A stretch of 64,000 nt of DNA from Leptospira vanthielii serovar Holland str. Waz Holland = ATCC 700522. GTDB taxonomy: Bacteria > Spirochaetota > Leptospiria > Leptospirales > Leptospiraceae. This document shows, in pieces, positions 8,353 to 16,978 of the stretch (the stretch's first letter is position 1; each line of letters begins with the position of its first letter). Where the stretch lies: positions 1 through 64,000 of the forward strand of contig NZ_AOGY02000024.1 in the NCBI RefSeq assembly GCF_000332455.1, in the 5' to 3' direction. Under the pieces are notes generated by a model. That model did no database searches. It had not been told where the DNA came from and was given only the letters and a program-made list of their open reading frames with translations. Made by a program: the position numbers and the translations under genes.

Positions 8353-11300
8353 TTGTTTGATTGGAGTATGCTTCTCGAATACCTAAATGTTAATTCGATC
8401 CATATTCTTCCCAATGCTAAAAATTGGGAAGATGTAAGTCTTGAGTTATTGCGGAAAGTTGATGAGGATCCCGTTAAAGAAGATTTACAAAACCGGATGG
8501 AGTCTTTTCCGAACAGTCTGTTCGGAGATCTTGGTCCTCATATTTTAATTCCACATTTTCGCTCCATACACATCAAAAATCCCGAGGTTTTTTTATTTTT
8601 AATTCCCAAAGGGATTCTTATGGGGGATCGCATCATTCATTTGATCCTATTTCAAATAATCCCAGAAACACAATCATCTCTACACTTACGTTTGTTACAC
8701 GGTCTTTCTTCGCTTCTACCGCAAATTTTTGATGAATTGTTGGAATGTGATACAGAGTCAAAGGTTTTATCTGTGGTGCAACGCGGTGAATCAGATATGA
8801 AGCCTAGTTACAAAAATTTAAATCAATCCCAGATTGCATTTGAACTACAGACAGATTTACAAAACGGTCTAACTCAATTTGAGGCAAACATTCGTCTAAA
8901 AACATTTGGAAAGAATGCGATCGAAAATGAAAAGTCGACACCAATCATTTGGAAATTTTTTAAAAGTTTTTTTAGTTTATTCGCAATTCTGTTATGGGTA
9001 GCAACAGTTTTATGTTTTGTGCCGGGTGTAGATATGCCGGAGTTGGGAATTGCCATTTTTATAGTAGTTGTCATCAACGGTATTTTTTCTTTTTTTCAAG
9101 AATCTAAATCAGACCATGCGGTAGAAGCCTTACGTAAGTTACTCGCACAGGAATGTCCGGTCATTCGAGATGGTATAACTACCACAGTTCCTGCGGATGA
9201 TATTGTTCCCGGCGATTTGATTGTTCTTTCTGAAGGGGATATTGTACCTGCAGATTGTAGGATCATTGAATCGGAAGATGTTGAAGTTGATAATTCTTCC
9301 CTTACGGGTGAATCCACATCTGCCAGGCGTTATAAATCAGATAGCGAAATTGTTTTAGAAGGAAAGTTTCTGTGGTTAGAAATGCCAAACATTCTTTTTG
9401 CTGGAAGTTCCTTAATCAAAGGAAAATCTAAAGCGATTGTTTTTGGTACAGGGTTATCCACAGAGATTGGCCAAATCGCAGGGATTACTTCAAAAATCAA
9501 ACGGGACGAGAGTCCGTTACAAAAACAGTTAAAACAAACGGTTATCTCGATTTCATTATTTGCCTTTGTGATTGGAATCGTTTTTCTACTTTTGGGATAC
9601 ATGGTTGCAGGATTAAGTTTTGTCCAAGCATTCATTTTCTTTATCGGAATATTTGTTGCGAACGTTCCAGAAGGATTACTACCAACAGTTACTCTTTCTT
9701 TAGCATTAGGTGTTTCTCGCATGGCAAAACGAAATGCGATCCTGAAAGATCTTTCTAGTGTAGAAACACTTGGTTGTACAACAGTTATATGTTCTGATAA
9801 AACAGGAACTTTGACACAAAACCAAATGCGTGTGATTGAAACATATTTTGATTCCAGATCATTCACACCGCAAGAGTTAGAAACAAAAGAAGGTAACCAG
9901 ATTTTTTTAAGTTGTGGTTATCATTGTAATAACGCTAGTTTGGATCCAAATCCTTTGGGGGATCCTACAGAGCTTGCTTTGTTATATTTATCGCAAGGTA
10001 AAATTAAAAATACAAGCGGGAAACGAATTCATACGAACGCATTTGAATCTGTAAGGAAACGAATGAGTGTGGTAATTAAGGGAGACAACTTTACCACAGC
10101 GTATGCAAAAGGTGGCCCTGTCGAAATTCTTTCTATTTGCACTCATGTTTATGAGAATGGTTCCGTTGTTTTGTTGGATGAAACAAAACGATTGAATCTC
10201 AAAAAAGCGTCAGACCATTCCGCAAGCCAAGGTTATCGAGTTCTTTCTTTTTCTTATAAAGTCATAGAGGAAAAGAATCCTCCAATGAATTTGGATTCGA
10301 TCGAATCCAACATGGTTTATTTAGGTCATTGTTGTCTAGCAGATCCCATTCGCCCTAAGGTTCCTGATGCAATTTCGAAATGCCACACAGCGGGGATACG
10401 GATTTTGATGATTACTGGCGATCATCCATTAACTGCTGAATCTGTCGGTAGGTCTATTGGAATTGGTGGAGAAACTCCTGTTGTCATCACCGGCGTGGAA
10501 TTGGATAAAATGAATGATACCTCTCTTAAGGAATGGATCCGAAAAGGGGAACCCATTTTTGCAAGAGTGTCTCCTTCGCAAAAACTACGGATTGTTACCA
10601 TGTTGCAAGGATTAGGTGAGATTGTGGCAGTTACTGGAGACGGGGTCAATGATGGCCCTGCACTCAAAAAAGCTGACATCGGAATTGCGATGGGAAAAAG
10701 AGGGACGGAGGTTGCCAAAGAGGCAGCAAGGATGATCATTGTCGACGATGATTTTGCAACCATAGTGGATGCCATTGAGGAAGGGAGAGGAGTTTTTGAT
10801 AATATTCGTAAATTTTCTGCGTACGTTTTGAACTCCAATCCGCAAGAACTCATTCCTTTTTTGCTTTGGGCATTGATACCTGGATTTCCACTACTTATGA
10901 CTGTTATGGGTGTTCTTGCCGTTGACGTCGGAACAGATTTAATTCCTGCAATGGGTCTTGGTGCAGAACCACCGGAAAAAGGAATTATGTTTCGGCCACC
11001 GCGGAATCGAAATGAGAAGTTGATATCTATTAAATTTATTCTAAGGTCTTATCTTGTAGAGGGAATGATTCTTTTTTTCTCTTGTTTGGCTACGTATTTT
11101 TATTTTGTTTATACGGAATGTAATGGAGTGTTACCTCTTTCTCCCAAGGGATTGAATATGGCTGAAGCAAGTCCTCAGTACCTTCAATCCCTGACAGCTT
11201 TCTTTTTCCCAACAATAACTGTACAAATAGCAAACGTTCTGAGTAAACGTTCAAGAACTGAGTCTATTTTTCAGATGAATTTGTTTTCCAACCGAATCAT

Positions 11301-11487
11301 TTGGGTAGGAATTGGTTTTTCATTATTCCTTTGTGCAATTTTCTTTTATACTGACCTAAGTTCTGTTTATTATTTTGCTCCGGTCCCTATACATGTATAT
11401 TTGTTTGCATTCCATGGAACAGTTGTTATGGTTTTTTATGCAGAGATAATAAAATATTTCCGTAGGAAACGGCTGGCTAAAAATTAG
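8353..11487 (+). CDS. PTS EIIA-type domain fused to a Na+/K+-ATPase-like (type II) P-type cation pump
   Basis: This is a 1,044-residue protein (TTG start at 8353; ATG at 8368 is an alternative). Residues 8-150 resemble the PTS EIIA type-2/Ntr domain, with the phospho-His context LIPHFRS (His68) and a late HLRLLHGLSSLL helix. From about 155 a standard P-type ATPase follows: cation-ATPase N domain, actuator LTGES (317-321), phosphorylation motif DKTGT (Asp482) and hinge GDGVND (Asp763, Asp767). Transmembrane motifs are of the Na+/K+-ATPase kind: NVPEGLL in M4 (Glu440), NSNPQEL in M5 (Tyr824, Ser828, Asn829, Glu832) and VDVGTDLIPA in M6 (Asp858, Asp862). These match the known cation ligands. No beta-subunit gene is nearby. 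Transport of Na+ or K+ is inferred; phosphorylation of the EIIA domain is plausible but untested. Confidence 0.88.
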   Translation: MFDWSMLLEYLNVNSIHILPNAKNWEDVSLELLRKVDEDPVKEDLQNRMESFPNSLFGDLGPHILIPHFRSIHIKNPEVFLFLIPKGILMGDRIIHLILFQIIPETQSSLHLRLLHGLSSLLPQIFDELLECDTESKVLSVVQRGESDMKPSYKNLNQSQIAFELQTDLQNGLTQFEANIRLKTFGKNAIENEKSTPIIWKFFKSFFSLFAILLWVATVLCFVPGVDMPELGIAIFIVVVINGIFSFFQESKSDHAVEALRKLLAQECPVIRDGITTTVPADDIVPGDLIVLSEGDIVPADCRIIESEDVEVDNSSLTGESTSARRYKSDSEIVLEGKFLWLEMPNILFAGSSLIKGKSKAIVFGTGLSTEIGQIAGITSKIKRDESPLQKQLKQTVISISLFAFVIGIVFLLLGYMVAGLSFVQAFIFFIGIFVANVPEGLLPTVTLSLALGVSRMAKRNAILKDLSSVETLGCTTVICSDKTGTLTQNQMRVIETYFDSRSFTPQELETKEGNQIFLSCGYHCNNASLDPNPLGDPTELALLYLSQGKIKNTSGKRIHTNAFESVRKRMSVVIKGDNFTTAYAKGGPVEILSICTHVYENGSVVLLDETKRLNLKKASDHSASQGYRVLSFSYKVIEEKNPPMNLDSIESNMVYLGHCCLADPIRPKVPDAISKCHTAGIRILMITGDHPLTAESVGRSIGIGGETPVVITGVELDKMNDTSLKEWIRKGEPIFARVSPSQKLRIVTMLQGLGEIVAVTGDGVNDGPALKKADIGIAMGKRGTEVAKEAARMIIVDDDFATIVDAIEEGRGVFDNIRKFSAYVLNSNPQELIPFLLWALIPGFPLLMTVMGVLAVDVGTDLIPAMGLGAEPPEKGIMFRPPRNRNEKLISIKFILRSYLVEGMILFFSCLATYFYFVYTECNGVLPLSPKGLNMAEASPQYLQSLTAFFFPTITVQIANVLSKRSRTESIFQMNLFSNRIIWVGIGFSLFLCAIFFYTDLSSVYYFAPVPIHVYLFAFHGTVVMVFYAEIIKYFRRKRLAKN

Positions 11488-11630
11488 AATCATTCTAGTA
11501 ATTGATATATAGAAATTTATTGATTTTTTATTTTGCTTCGATAGTCCGTTCACTTCGTATCTGTTGACCATAGAATGATTAAAATAAACATGAATCGTAA
11601 GATGGCTTCAATAAAAGTTCGGGAGTATAG

Positions 11631-12875
11631 GTGAACGAAAAAAGAGTTCTATTGGCTGAAGATGAATTAGTCTCAGCTACATATCTAAAGGATAGTTTGT
11701 CTGCATTGGGTTATAAGGTGACTTTAGCAGGTGATGGGAAACAAGCTTTAGAGTATTATTTAGACAACCCTTTTCCTGTTGTGATCACCGATTATGAAAT
11801 GCCTGGTTTGAATGGTGCTGAATTAATCCAGGAATTAAAATCAGAAGATAATGACCCAGTGATATTTATGTTAACTTCCCATATTAACCCCAAGTTGATT
11901 GTAAACGTAATGAAATTGGGCGTTTATGATTATCTTGTAAAACCTTTGGAAGAACAAGAAATTTCAATGAAACTAAAACGTGCATTTGAATTTTATGAAA
12001 TGAAACGTATTGAAACAATCACGAAAAGGGAACGTCAACTTCGGTTGGAAGGCCATTTGGAATGGATCCAGTGGAAAGAAAAGATGGCAGGTGTGGGTGA
12101 GTTCAATCGTCTAAATCAAAATCTATTTGAGAGTTTGAAAAATAGTTTTTGTCAAGGTGCTGGTTTTGGTGCTCTTGTGACTCTTTTGAAATTAGTTGCG
12201 GATACAACAGTAAAAGAAGGTAACCATTATAAAATTGAATCTGATTTAATGGAACTCATTCAAATTAATACAGGGATGGCTGAAAAGGCCCTAAAAATGT
12301 TTGCTGATATTGATTTGATGGTATCGAGCCCAATGCAGTTTGAGGAAATTACCTGCGTAGAATTATACCAACAATTTCAAATTTGGCTTCAAGATTTGAA
12401 ACCACTATTGGATTTAAAAAACCAGCAGATTTTGGTTAGCGACTTAAAACCAAATCATTCCAAATACAAAGTTTCTTTTAATGATTTTACTCTACGGACT
12501 TCGTTTAAGGAAATCATTACGAATGCATGTAAATTTTCGGAATCCAATTCCAATATAACAATTCTAACGAATGTTGAATATAGCTGGTTTAAATGTGTTG
12601 TATATAATCAACCAACAGCTAACGCAGATGGAACTCGTGGCATACCTTTACAATATGAAAATTTGGTCTTTGAACCTTTCTATCGATTATCAAAGAATGT
12701 TTTTGATGAATACGGAACCTTGGATTTTGGATTAGGACTTAGTTATGTGGACTCTTGTTTAAAAAAACATGAAGGGAAATTGTCTGTTCATAATGTGGTT
12801 GACCATTCAGAATGGAGTGACAGTCCGGTCACTAAGGTGGCTTTTCAATTTTCGTTACCCGTAAAAAAAATCTGA
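11631..12875 (+). CDS. Response-regulator receiver fused to a HATPase domain
   Basis: The product is 414 residues from a GTG start. Residues 1-125 form a receiver domain: acidic pocket LLAEDE, phospho-acceptor Asp54 in ITDYEMPG, MLTS switch and YLVKP. A helical linker follows. The C-terminal third looks like a histidine-kinase ATP-binding domain: an N box FKEIITNACKFSE and a late DFGLGLSYV glycine box. I see no clear dimerisation helix with an acceptor His, so this may be an ATPase or phosphatase output rather than a kinase. The next gene (HisKA_2 kinase) starts 4 bases after its stop, so the pair should be cotranscribed and may form one phosphorelay. Confidence 0.85.
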   Translation: MNEKRVLLAEDELVSATYLKDSLSALGYKVTLAGDGKQALEYYLDNPFPVVITDYEMPGLNGAELIQELKSEDNDPVIFMLTSHINPKLIVNVMKLGVYDYLVKPLEEQEISMKLKRAFEFYEMKRIETITKRERQLRLEGHLEWIQWKEKMAGVGEFNRLNQNLFESLKNSFCQGAGFGALVTLLKLVADTTVKEGNHYKIESDLMELIQINTGMAEKALKMFADIDLMVSSPMQFEEITCVELYQQFQIWLQDLKPLLDLKNQQILVSDLKPNHSKYKVSFNDFTLRTSFKEIITNACKFSESNSNITILTNVEYSWFKCVVYNQPTANADGTRGIPLQYENLVFEPFYRLSKNVFDEYGTLDFGLGLSYVDSCLKKHEGKLSVHNVVDHSEWSDSPVTKVAFQFSLPVKKI

Positions 12876-12879
12876 CACC

Positions 12880-14316
12880 ATGTTCCAAACAAATTACATC
12901 GACTTACTTTCAAACGTTCCTGATTTAATTTGTGAGTTAGATGCTTTTGAAAGGATCCGTTACGCAAACTCATTCCACAAAGATAAACTAGGTTACGAAG
13001 CGCATGAAATTCTCGGTCGGTCGGTGGATGAATTCTTTCATCCAGACGATCGCAATGAACTACGCACAAAGATGTCTCTTTTGAAGGTACCTGGATCTGA
13101 AACCAAAGGGATATGGCGGATTGCGCACAGAGATGGACATTTTTTGACTTGCGAATGTCGTGGAAAACTTAAACACGATTCCAATGGTAATAAAAGGATT
13201 ATTGTGATCGCGAGGGACATTACCGAAGAACTCGGAACAGAATTTAAAATACATAGTAAACCTGACCCCAAAGTGCAGTCACCTTCCGAACTTCACTACC
13301 AGAGTTTTTTTGAATTGAAGATGTCTCAGTTCGAATTTTCTCAATTAAAATTTGCCTTTGATGAACATGCAGTCATAACAATCACCGATAGAAATGGAAA
13401 CATTACATATGCCAACGATCGGTTTTGCGAAATTTCAATGTACTCACGAGAGGAGTTGATTGGGAATAACCACCGTTTGTTGAATTCAGGGTTTCATTCT
13501 TCTGATTTTTTTGAACGTATGTACCAAATGATACAAAATGGTTATGTGTGGAAAGGGGAGATTCGAAATAGAACAAAAAATGGGTCTATCTATTGGGTAA
13601 ATGCAACCATTGTTCCTTTACGATCGATTGACGGAAGTATCAATCGTTTTGTTGCTTTACATACTTTAATCACTCGGACCATTGAATCAGAAGAAAGGGT
13701 CACTCAGTTATTACATGAGAAAGAACTACTTTTACAAGAAGTTCACCATCGAATTAAAAATAATCTATTTTCTGTTTTTAGTCTTTTGAAAATGCAGGCT
13801 AGTTTTTCTCAGGATCCACATTTAAAAGAACAATTTGACGAAGCTGCAGGGCGTTTGCGAAGTATGATGGCCTTGTATGATCGGTTGTATCGATCTCAAA
13901 ACTCTAATGAAATCGATCTAAAAGAATACATCCCTAACTTGGTCCGTCAAATTCTTTCTACTTATCCAAAAGATATCAGTTTTGATTTTTCTGCTGATAC
14001 ACCGATGATTGTGAAACCAGATATTGCTAACAATTTAGGAATTATTTTAAATGAATTAATTTGCAATTCTGTGAAACATTCCTTTCAACAGAAAGATGTT
14101 GGAAAAATTAGAATTCAAATTGGAATAGATGATCATCAGATTCAGTTTCTTTATAGTGATAATGGTGAACCACTTCCAGACTCCTATTCTCTGGAGAATT
14201 TGGAGACTGGATTTGGAATTAAACTTATGAATTTACTTGTTCAACAATTAAAAGGAAAAGTGAAAGTAAACCCAGGGCAGAGTGTTCAGTTTGATTTGTT
14301 GTTTCCGTATCGGTAA
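12880..14316 (+). CDS. PAS-PAS sensor histidine kinase of the HisKA_2 type
   Basis: The 478-residue protein has two PAS domains. The first (residues 5-115) contains DLICELDAFERIRYAN and FFHPDD; the second (about 155-270) contains VITITDRNGNITYANDRFCE and the PAC-like NRTKNGSIYWVNATIVPL. Residues 283-300 form the HisKA_2 phospho-acceptor helix with EVHHRIKNN (His290 likely phosphorylated). The ATPase domain follows with ELICNSVKHSF and GFGIKLMNLL. There is no membrane segment, so it senses a cytoplasmic signal. Coupling to the upstream receiver protein is inferred from the 4-base gap. The gene converges on the next one with 3 bases between stops. Confidence 0.9.
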   Translation: MFQTNYIDLLSNVPDLICELDAFERIRYANSFHKDKLGYEAHEILGRSVDEFFHPDDRNELRTKMSLLKVPGSETKGIWRIAHRDGHFLTCECRGKLKHDSNGNKRIIVIARDITEELGTEFKIHSKPDPKVQSPSELHYQSFFELKMSQFEFSQLKFAFDEHAVITITDRNGNITYANDRFCEISMYSREELIGNNHRLLNSGFHSSDFFERMYQMIQNGYVWKGEIRNRTKNGSIYWVNATIVPLRSIDGSINRFVALHTLITRTIESEERVTQLLHEKELLLQEVHHRIKNNLFSVFSLLKMQASFSQDPHLKEQFDEAAGRLRSMMALYDRLYRSQNSNEIDLKEYIPNLVRQILSTYPKDISFDFSADTPMIVKPDIANNLGIILNELICNSVKHSFQQKDVGKIRIQIGIDDHQIQFLYSDNGEPLPDSYSLENLETGFGIKLMNLLVQQLKGKVKVNPGQSVQFDLLFPYR

Positions 14317-14319
14317 ATT

Positions 14320-15429
14320 CTATTTTCGAATCCAATGTTTCCATTTTTTATGATAAAAATAAAAAATCATAACCAACGAAGGAACTAAAAACCAGAGAAG
14401 GAAAATACTATTTGCTGTTAGTATTGATATTTCTTCAAAAGTTACAATCTGCCGAAAACCTTCGATAGTCCATCGAACTGTATGTTTGAAAGGACCTTGG
14501 CCTTTTATTACTGATAGTGAAATTTCGGATTTGGCTGTGATGGTCTCACCCACAGGGATTGCAAATCGATTCACTGGCACAGATACAATTGCTAATCCAG
14601 TATTGGGATCAACTGAGTTACAATAGTTTGATTCACATTGTATACAATATCCGTTTTTATCTTTGGCTGCAGGATTCCCTGAGATGTAAGCATTACTTGT
14701 GAATCCCTGAAGACTTTTATGTTCGTTTCCAATGTAAACACAGGTTGTATAGAGATTTTCCTCTGATACATAATTTAGTTCTAATGTATGTGAACCCGAA
14801 TGTCCATTTCCATCGGCGATTACAATTGGAAATTCCTTTGGCATTATAAATTCAGCACTTCCCAAAAGAGTTATAGAATCAACACATCGACTTTCAACCA
14901 TCGAGGTATAACAATTGTTTATTGATATGTCTTTTGACTGATTTTGGAAACTATACATTTCGATATGATTGGTATCAATTGGAATGGGTCTCGAAAAACA
15001 AAATAGATTGGATTTTTTGTCCTTTGGAAATAGGTTTGAGTCCACCTCAAGGTTCGTTGGAAGATCAACCCCTGCATAAGATCTTGGATCTAAAAGGACT
15101 TGCGTTCCATTTTCATCTATTCTGATGTTGACACAACTCGAATCCCATTCTGCGGGATTGCAGGTTTTTTCTTCACCTTGTCTGTATTGAATGAAGAGAC
15201 CTCCATACAATGGACAGAATGTTTCTATCGATTCCGGCTTGAGGATTGTCATCTGAATGAAAGTCGGTAAGAGGGTTTCTGCAGGATTTGTTGGTTCCTC
15301 TGGGATGGTTTGGGATGTACTGCCATTCCCATTTCCAAGTAGAGGAAATAACCAAAGTAGAGAGTCAGGTTTTCTATGAGCGCAAGTGAACAAAAAGAGA
15401 AGAAGGAAAATGAGTCTGATTGGCTTCAT
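14320..15429 (-). CDS. Putative lipoprotein with C-terminal membrane segment, unknown function
   Basis: The start chosen is the ATG at 15427-15429, giving MKPIRLIFLLLFLFTCAHRK with a spirochaetal lipobox ending at the Cys. The 369-residue product has no domain I recognise. It is rich in Cys after the signal, including a CIQCESNYCN cluster around residue 275, and it ends with a hydrophobic segment (FLLWFLVPSLVMIFYFYH) and a basic tail. A lipid anchor and a C-terminal membrane helix on one protein is unusual; the chain would then span the periplasm between two anchors or sit on the inner membrane. Confidence 0.65.
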   Translation of the reverse strand: MKPIRLIFLLLFLFTCAHRKPDSLLWLFPLLGNGNGSTSQTIPEEPTNPAETLLPTFIQMTILKPESIETFCPLYGGLFIQYRQGEEKTCNPAEWDSSCVNIRIDENGTQVLLDPRSYAGVDLPTNLEVDSNLFPKDKKSNLFCFSRPIPIDTNHIEMYSFQNQSKDISINNCYTSMVESRCVDSITLLGSAEFIMPKEFPIVIADGNGHSGSHTLELNYVSEENLYTTCVYIGNEHKSLQGFTSNAYISGNPAAKDKNGYCIQCESNYCNSVDPNTGLAIVSVPVNRFAIPVGETITAKSEISLSVIKGQGPFKHTVRWTIEGFRQIVTFEEISILTANSIFLLWFLVPSLVMIFYFYHKKWKHWIRK

Positions 15430-15511
15430 AGAGAATGAGACGAAAAGCAAACATCAGATTAGAACAATCTTTGACAAGATATCTACGAACACTCGTACTC
15501 GTACGTAAGTA

Positions 15512-15796
15512 TTAATCGATTAAATGAAGGATCGTGTCGAGTTTGTTCAACCGAAAGACTGTACGAATGAGTTTGTTGACTCCTTGGATCTGCAACTGTA
15601 AATTTTGTGATTCCATTGCAGAATGAAACTTCATCAATTCCCCAATGGTGGCACTATCCAAGGACATGGAAATATCCGTAAAATCAAGAATCACATCTTC
15701 CTTTGTCGTATTGATGGTGGACATAATTTTTTCCCGGAAGGCGCTGAGTCCATCAAAGGAAAGCTCATTGTTCTTGATTTCGATTAGAATTGCCAA
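15512..15796 (-). CDS. STAS-domain anti-sigma factor antagonist-like protein
   Basis: The 94-residue product fits a STAS domain: a first strand AILIEIKNNELSF, the helix ALSAFREKI-like region, then VILDFTDISMSLDSATIGELMKFH. In this last motif the conserved switch Ser/Thr sits in the SLDSATIG loop. STAS proteins of this size act in partner switching with an anti-sigma kinase and a PP2C phosphatase. The only start is TTG, without a clear ribosome site. No kinase lies beside it, but SpoIIE and HATPase genes occur elsewhere in the window. Confidence 0.75.
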   Translation of the reverse strand: MAILIEIKNNELSFDGLSAFREKIMSTINTTKEDVILDFTDISMSLDSATIGELMKFHSAMESQNLQLQIQGVNKLIRTVFRLNKLDTILHLID

Positions 15797-15987
15797 GGTT
15801 TAAAACTATTTTTATTTGATTGGATATTTTGAAAGGATTTTTCCACTTTAATTTCTTGTTTCTGAATTGTTTTTCATTTCTATTTGTGATCAGATCAGGT
15901 TTAGTCCGCTATGCAGGTATCTGTAATGGGATTAAACATAAAATCCAAAGTGTTGTTCGTCTTTTTTTATCGGACTTCATACATTAG

Positions 15988-16908
15988 TTAGTTTTTTGTA
16001 TTCTCTTTCAGAATCGCATCTGTTTCGCAATAGTACGAGTCTGGAATTTGTTTTGCTCTCGGAAAAATAATTTCAAAGTTTTGTGATTCTTTCGGCAAAA
16101 AATCTTCCTTTTCTAAACTAACAGTGGCATAGTCGATTGTTTTTTCTTGTTTGTTGATTAGAAGACATGTAATTCGGGTAAAGTTTGTTGTCATATCTCC
16201 TTTATTTTGTATTTTTCCGGTGAGTACTACTTCTTTGTGTTGATTTTGTTTGAAATCAATTTGTTTCAATAACAGCTTAGGTTTATCGGTGTCATTTTGA
16301 ATCGTAGTGGCTGTTACATGAATATCAAATCTATCATAAACGGGAACCTTTTCAACTAATACTTGAAAACTAACAGACTCTCCATCAGAGACTACATTTT
16401 TTTCCGCATACCCAACACTAGTTACAATACTCAGACCTCTTTCGTTTAATAAATCAATGGTGAATTTTGGCATTAACAATTGATTACCACTTTTATTAGT
16501 AAATTTTCCTACAATGTATACATTGCCAATTGTGTCCGGTAGGGCCGATGTGTATTGAAATTCTCCTTCCGGAATAATTTCCCCAGTTTCTAAATTGGGA
16601 TCCATTGGAATGGATACTGTTTCCTCTTCTTGTGTGAGACTTAAACCAGATTTTAGTTTTTGATAATAAGTAAATGCCGAAGAACCTAATACAAGCCATG
16701 CGACCATGATTCCGGTGATAAGATTTTTCCAATTTCCCAAAGAACCAGTTTGTGGGTTTTGTTTGGTTGTTCCGTATACTTTGGTGGGTGGAAAGTTTAC
16801 CATTCCACCAGTAGGTAATTTATCAAAACAATCTCCACAACGGTAAATAGTTGCCGATTCTTGGTATAAATTTGTGCTACCACAACTTGGACATTGTTTT
16901 GGGTTCAT
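15988..16908 (-). CDS. Zinc-ribbon membrane protein with FxLYD-like extracytoplasmic domains
   Basis: The 306-residue product begins with a zinc ribbon, CPSCGSTNLYQ...YRCGDC (Cys6, Cys9 and a second pair near 24-27), in the cytoplasm. A single membrane helix follows at about residues 62-82 (NLITGIMVAWLVLGSSAF). The rest is extracytoplasmic and holds two beta-sandwich-like segments with the pattern GNVYIVGKFTNKSGN and EVVLTGKIQNKGDM, typical of FxLYD domains. The function is unknown; families with this layout are often envelope sensors or scaffolds. The 190 bases between this gene and the upstream end of the STAS gene hold nothing I recognise. Confidence 0.7.
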   Translation of the reverse strand: MNPKQCPSCGSTNLYQESATIYRCGDCFDKLPTGGMVNFPPTKVYGTTKQNPQTGSLGNWKNLITGIMVAWLVLGSSAFTYYQKLKSGLSLTQEEETVSIPMDPNLETGEIIPEGEFQYTSALPDTIGNVYIVGKFTNKSGNQLLMPKFTIDLLNERGLSIVTSVGYAEKNVVSDGESVSFQVLVEKVPVYDRFDIHVTATTIQNDTDKPKLLLKQIDFKQNQHKEVVLTGKIQNKGDMTTNFTRITCLLINKQEKTIDYATVSLEKEDFLPKESQNFEIIFPRAKQIPDSYYCETDAILKENTKN

Positions 16909-16978
16909 ATTACGAATTCAAACAGAAGCCACTGAAAATCCAAGGAGAAAATAGATTGGGAAATATCTTTCTTCTTCT

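Noticed and set aside
9330..9866. 178-codon open frame opposite the P-type ATPase
   Set aside because: It is antisense to the catalytic region and low-complexity in composition; no start signal seen.
15797..15987. Gap between the STAS and zinc-ribbon genes, examined for small genes or RNA
   Set aside because: No open frame with a ribosome site, no stem-loop and no promoter stood out.
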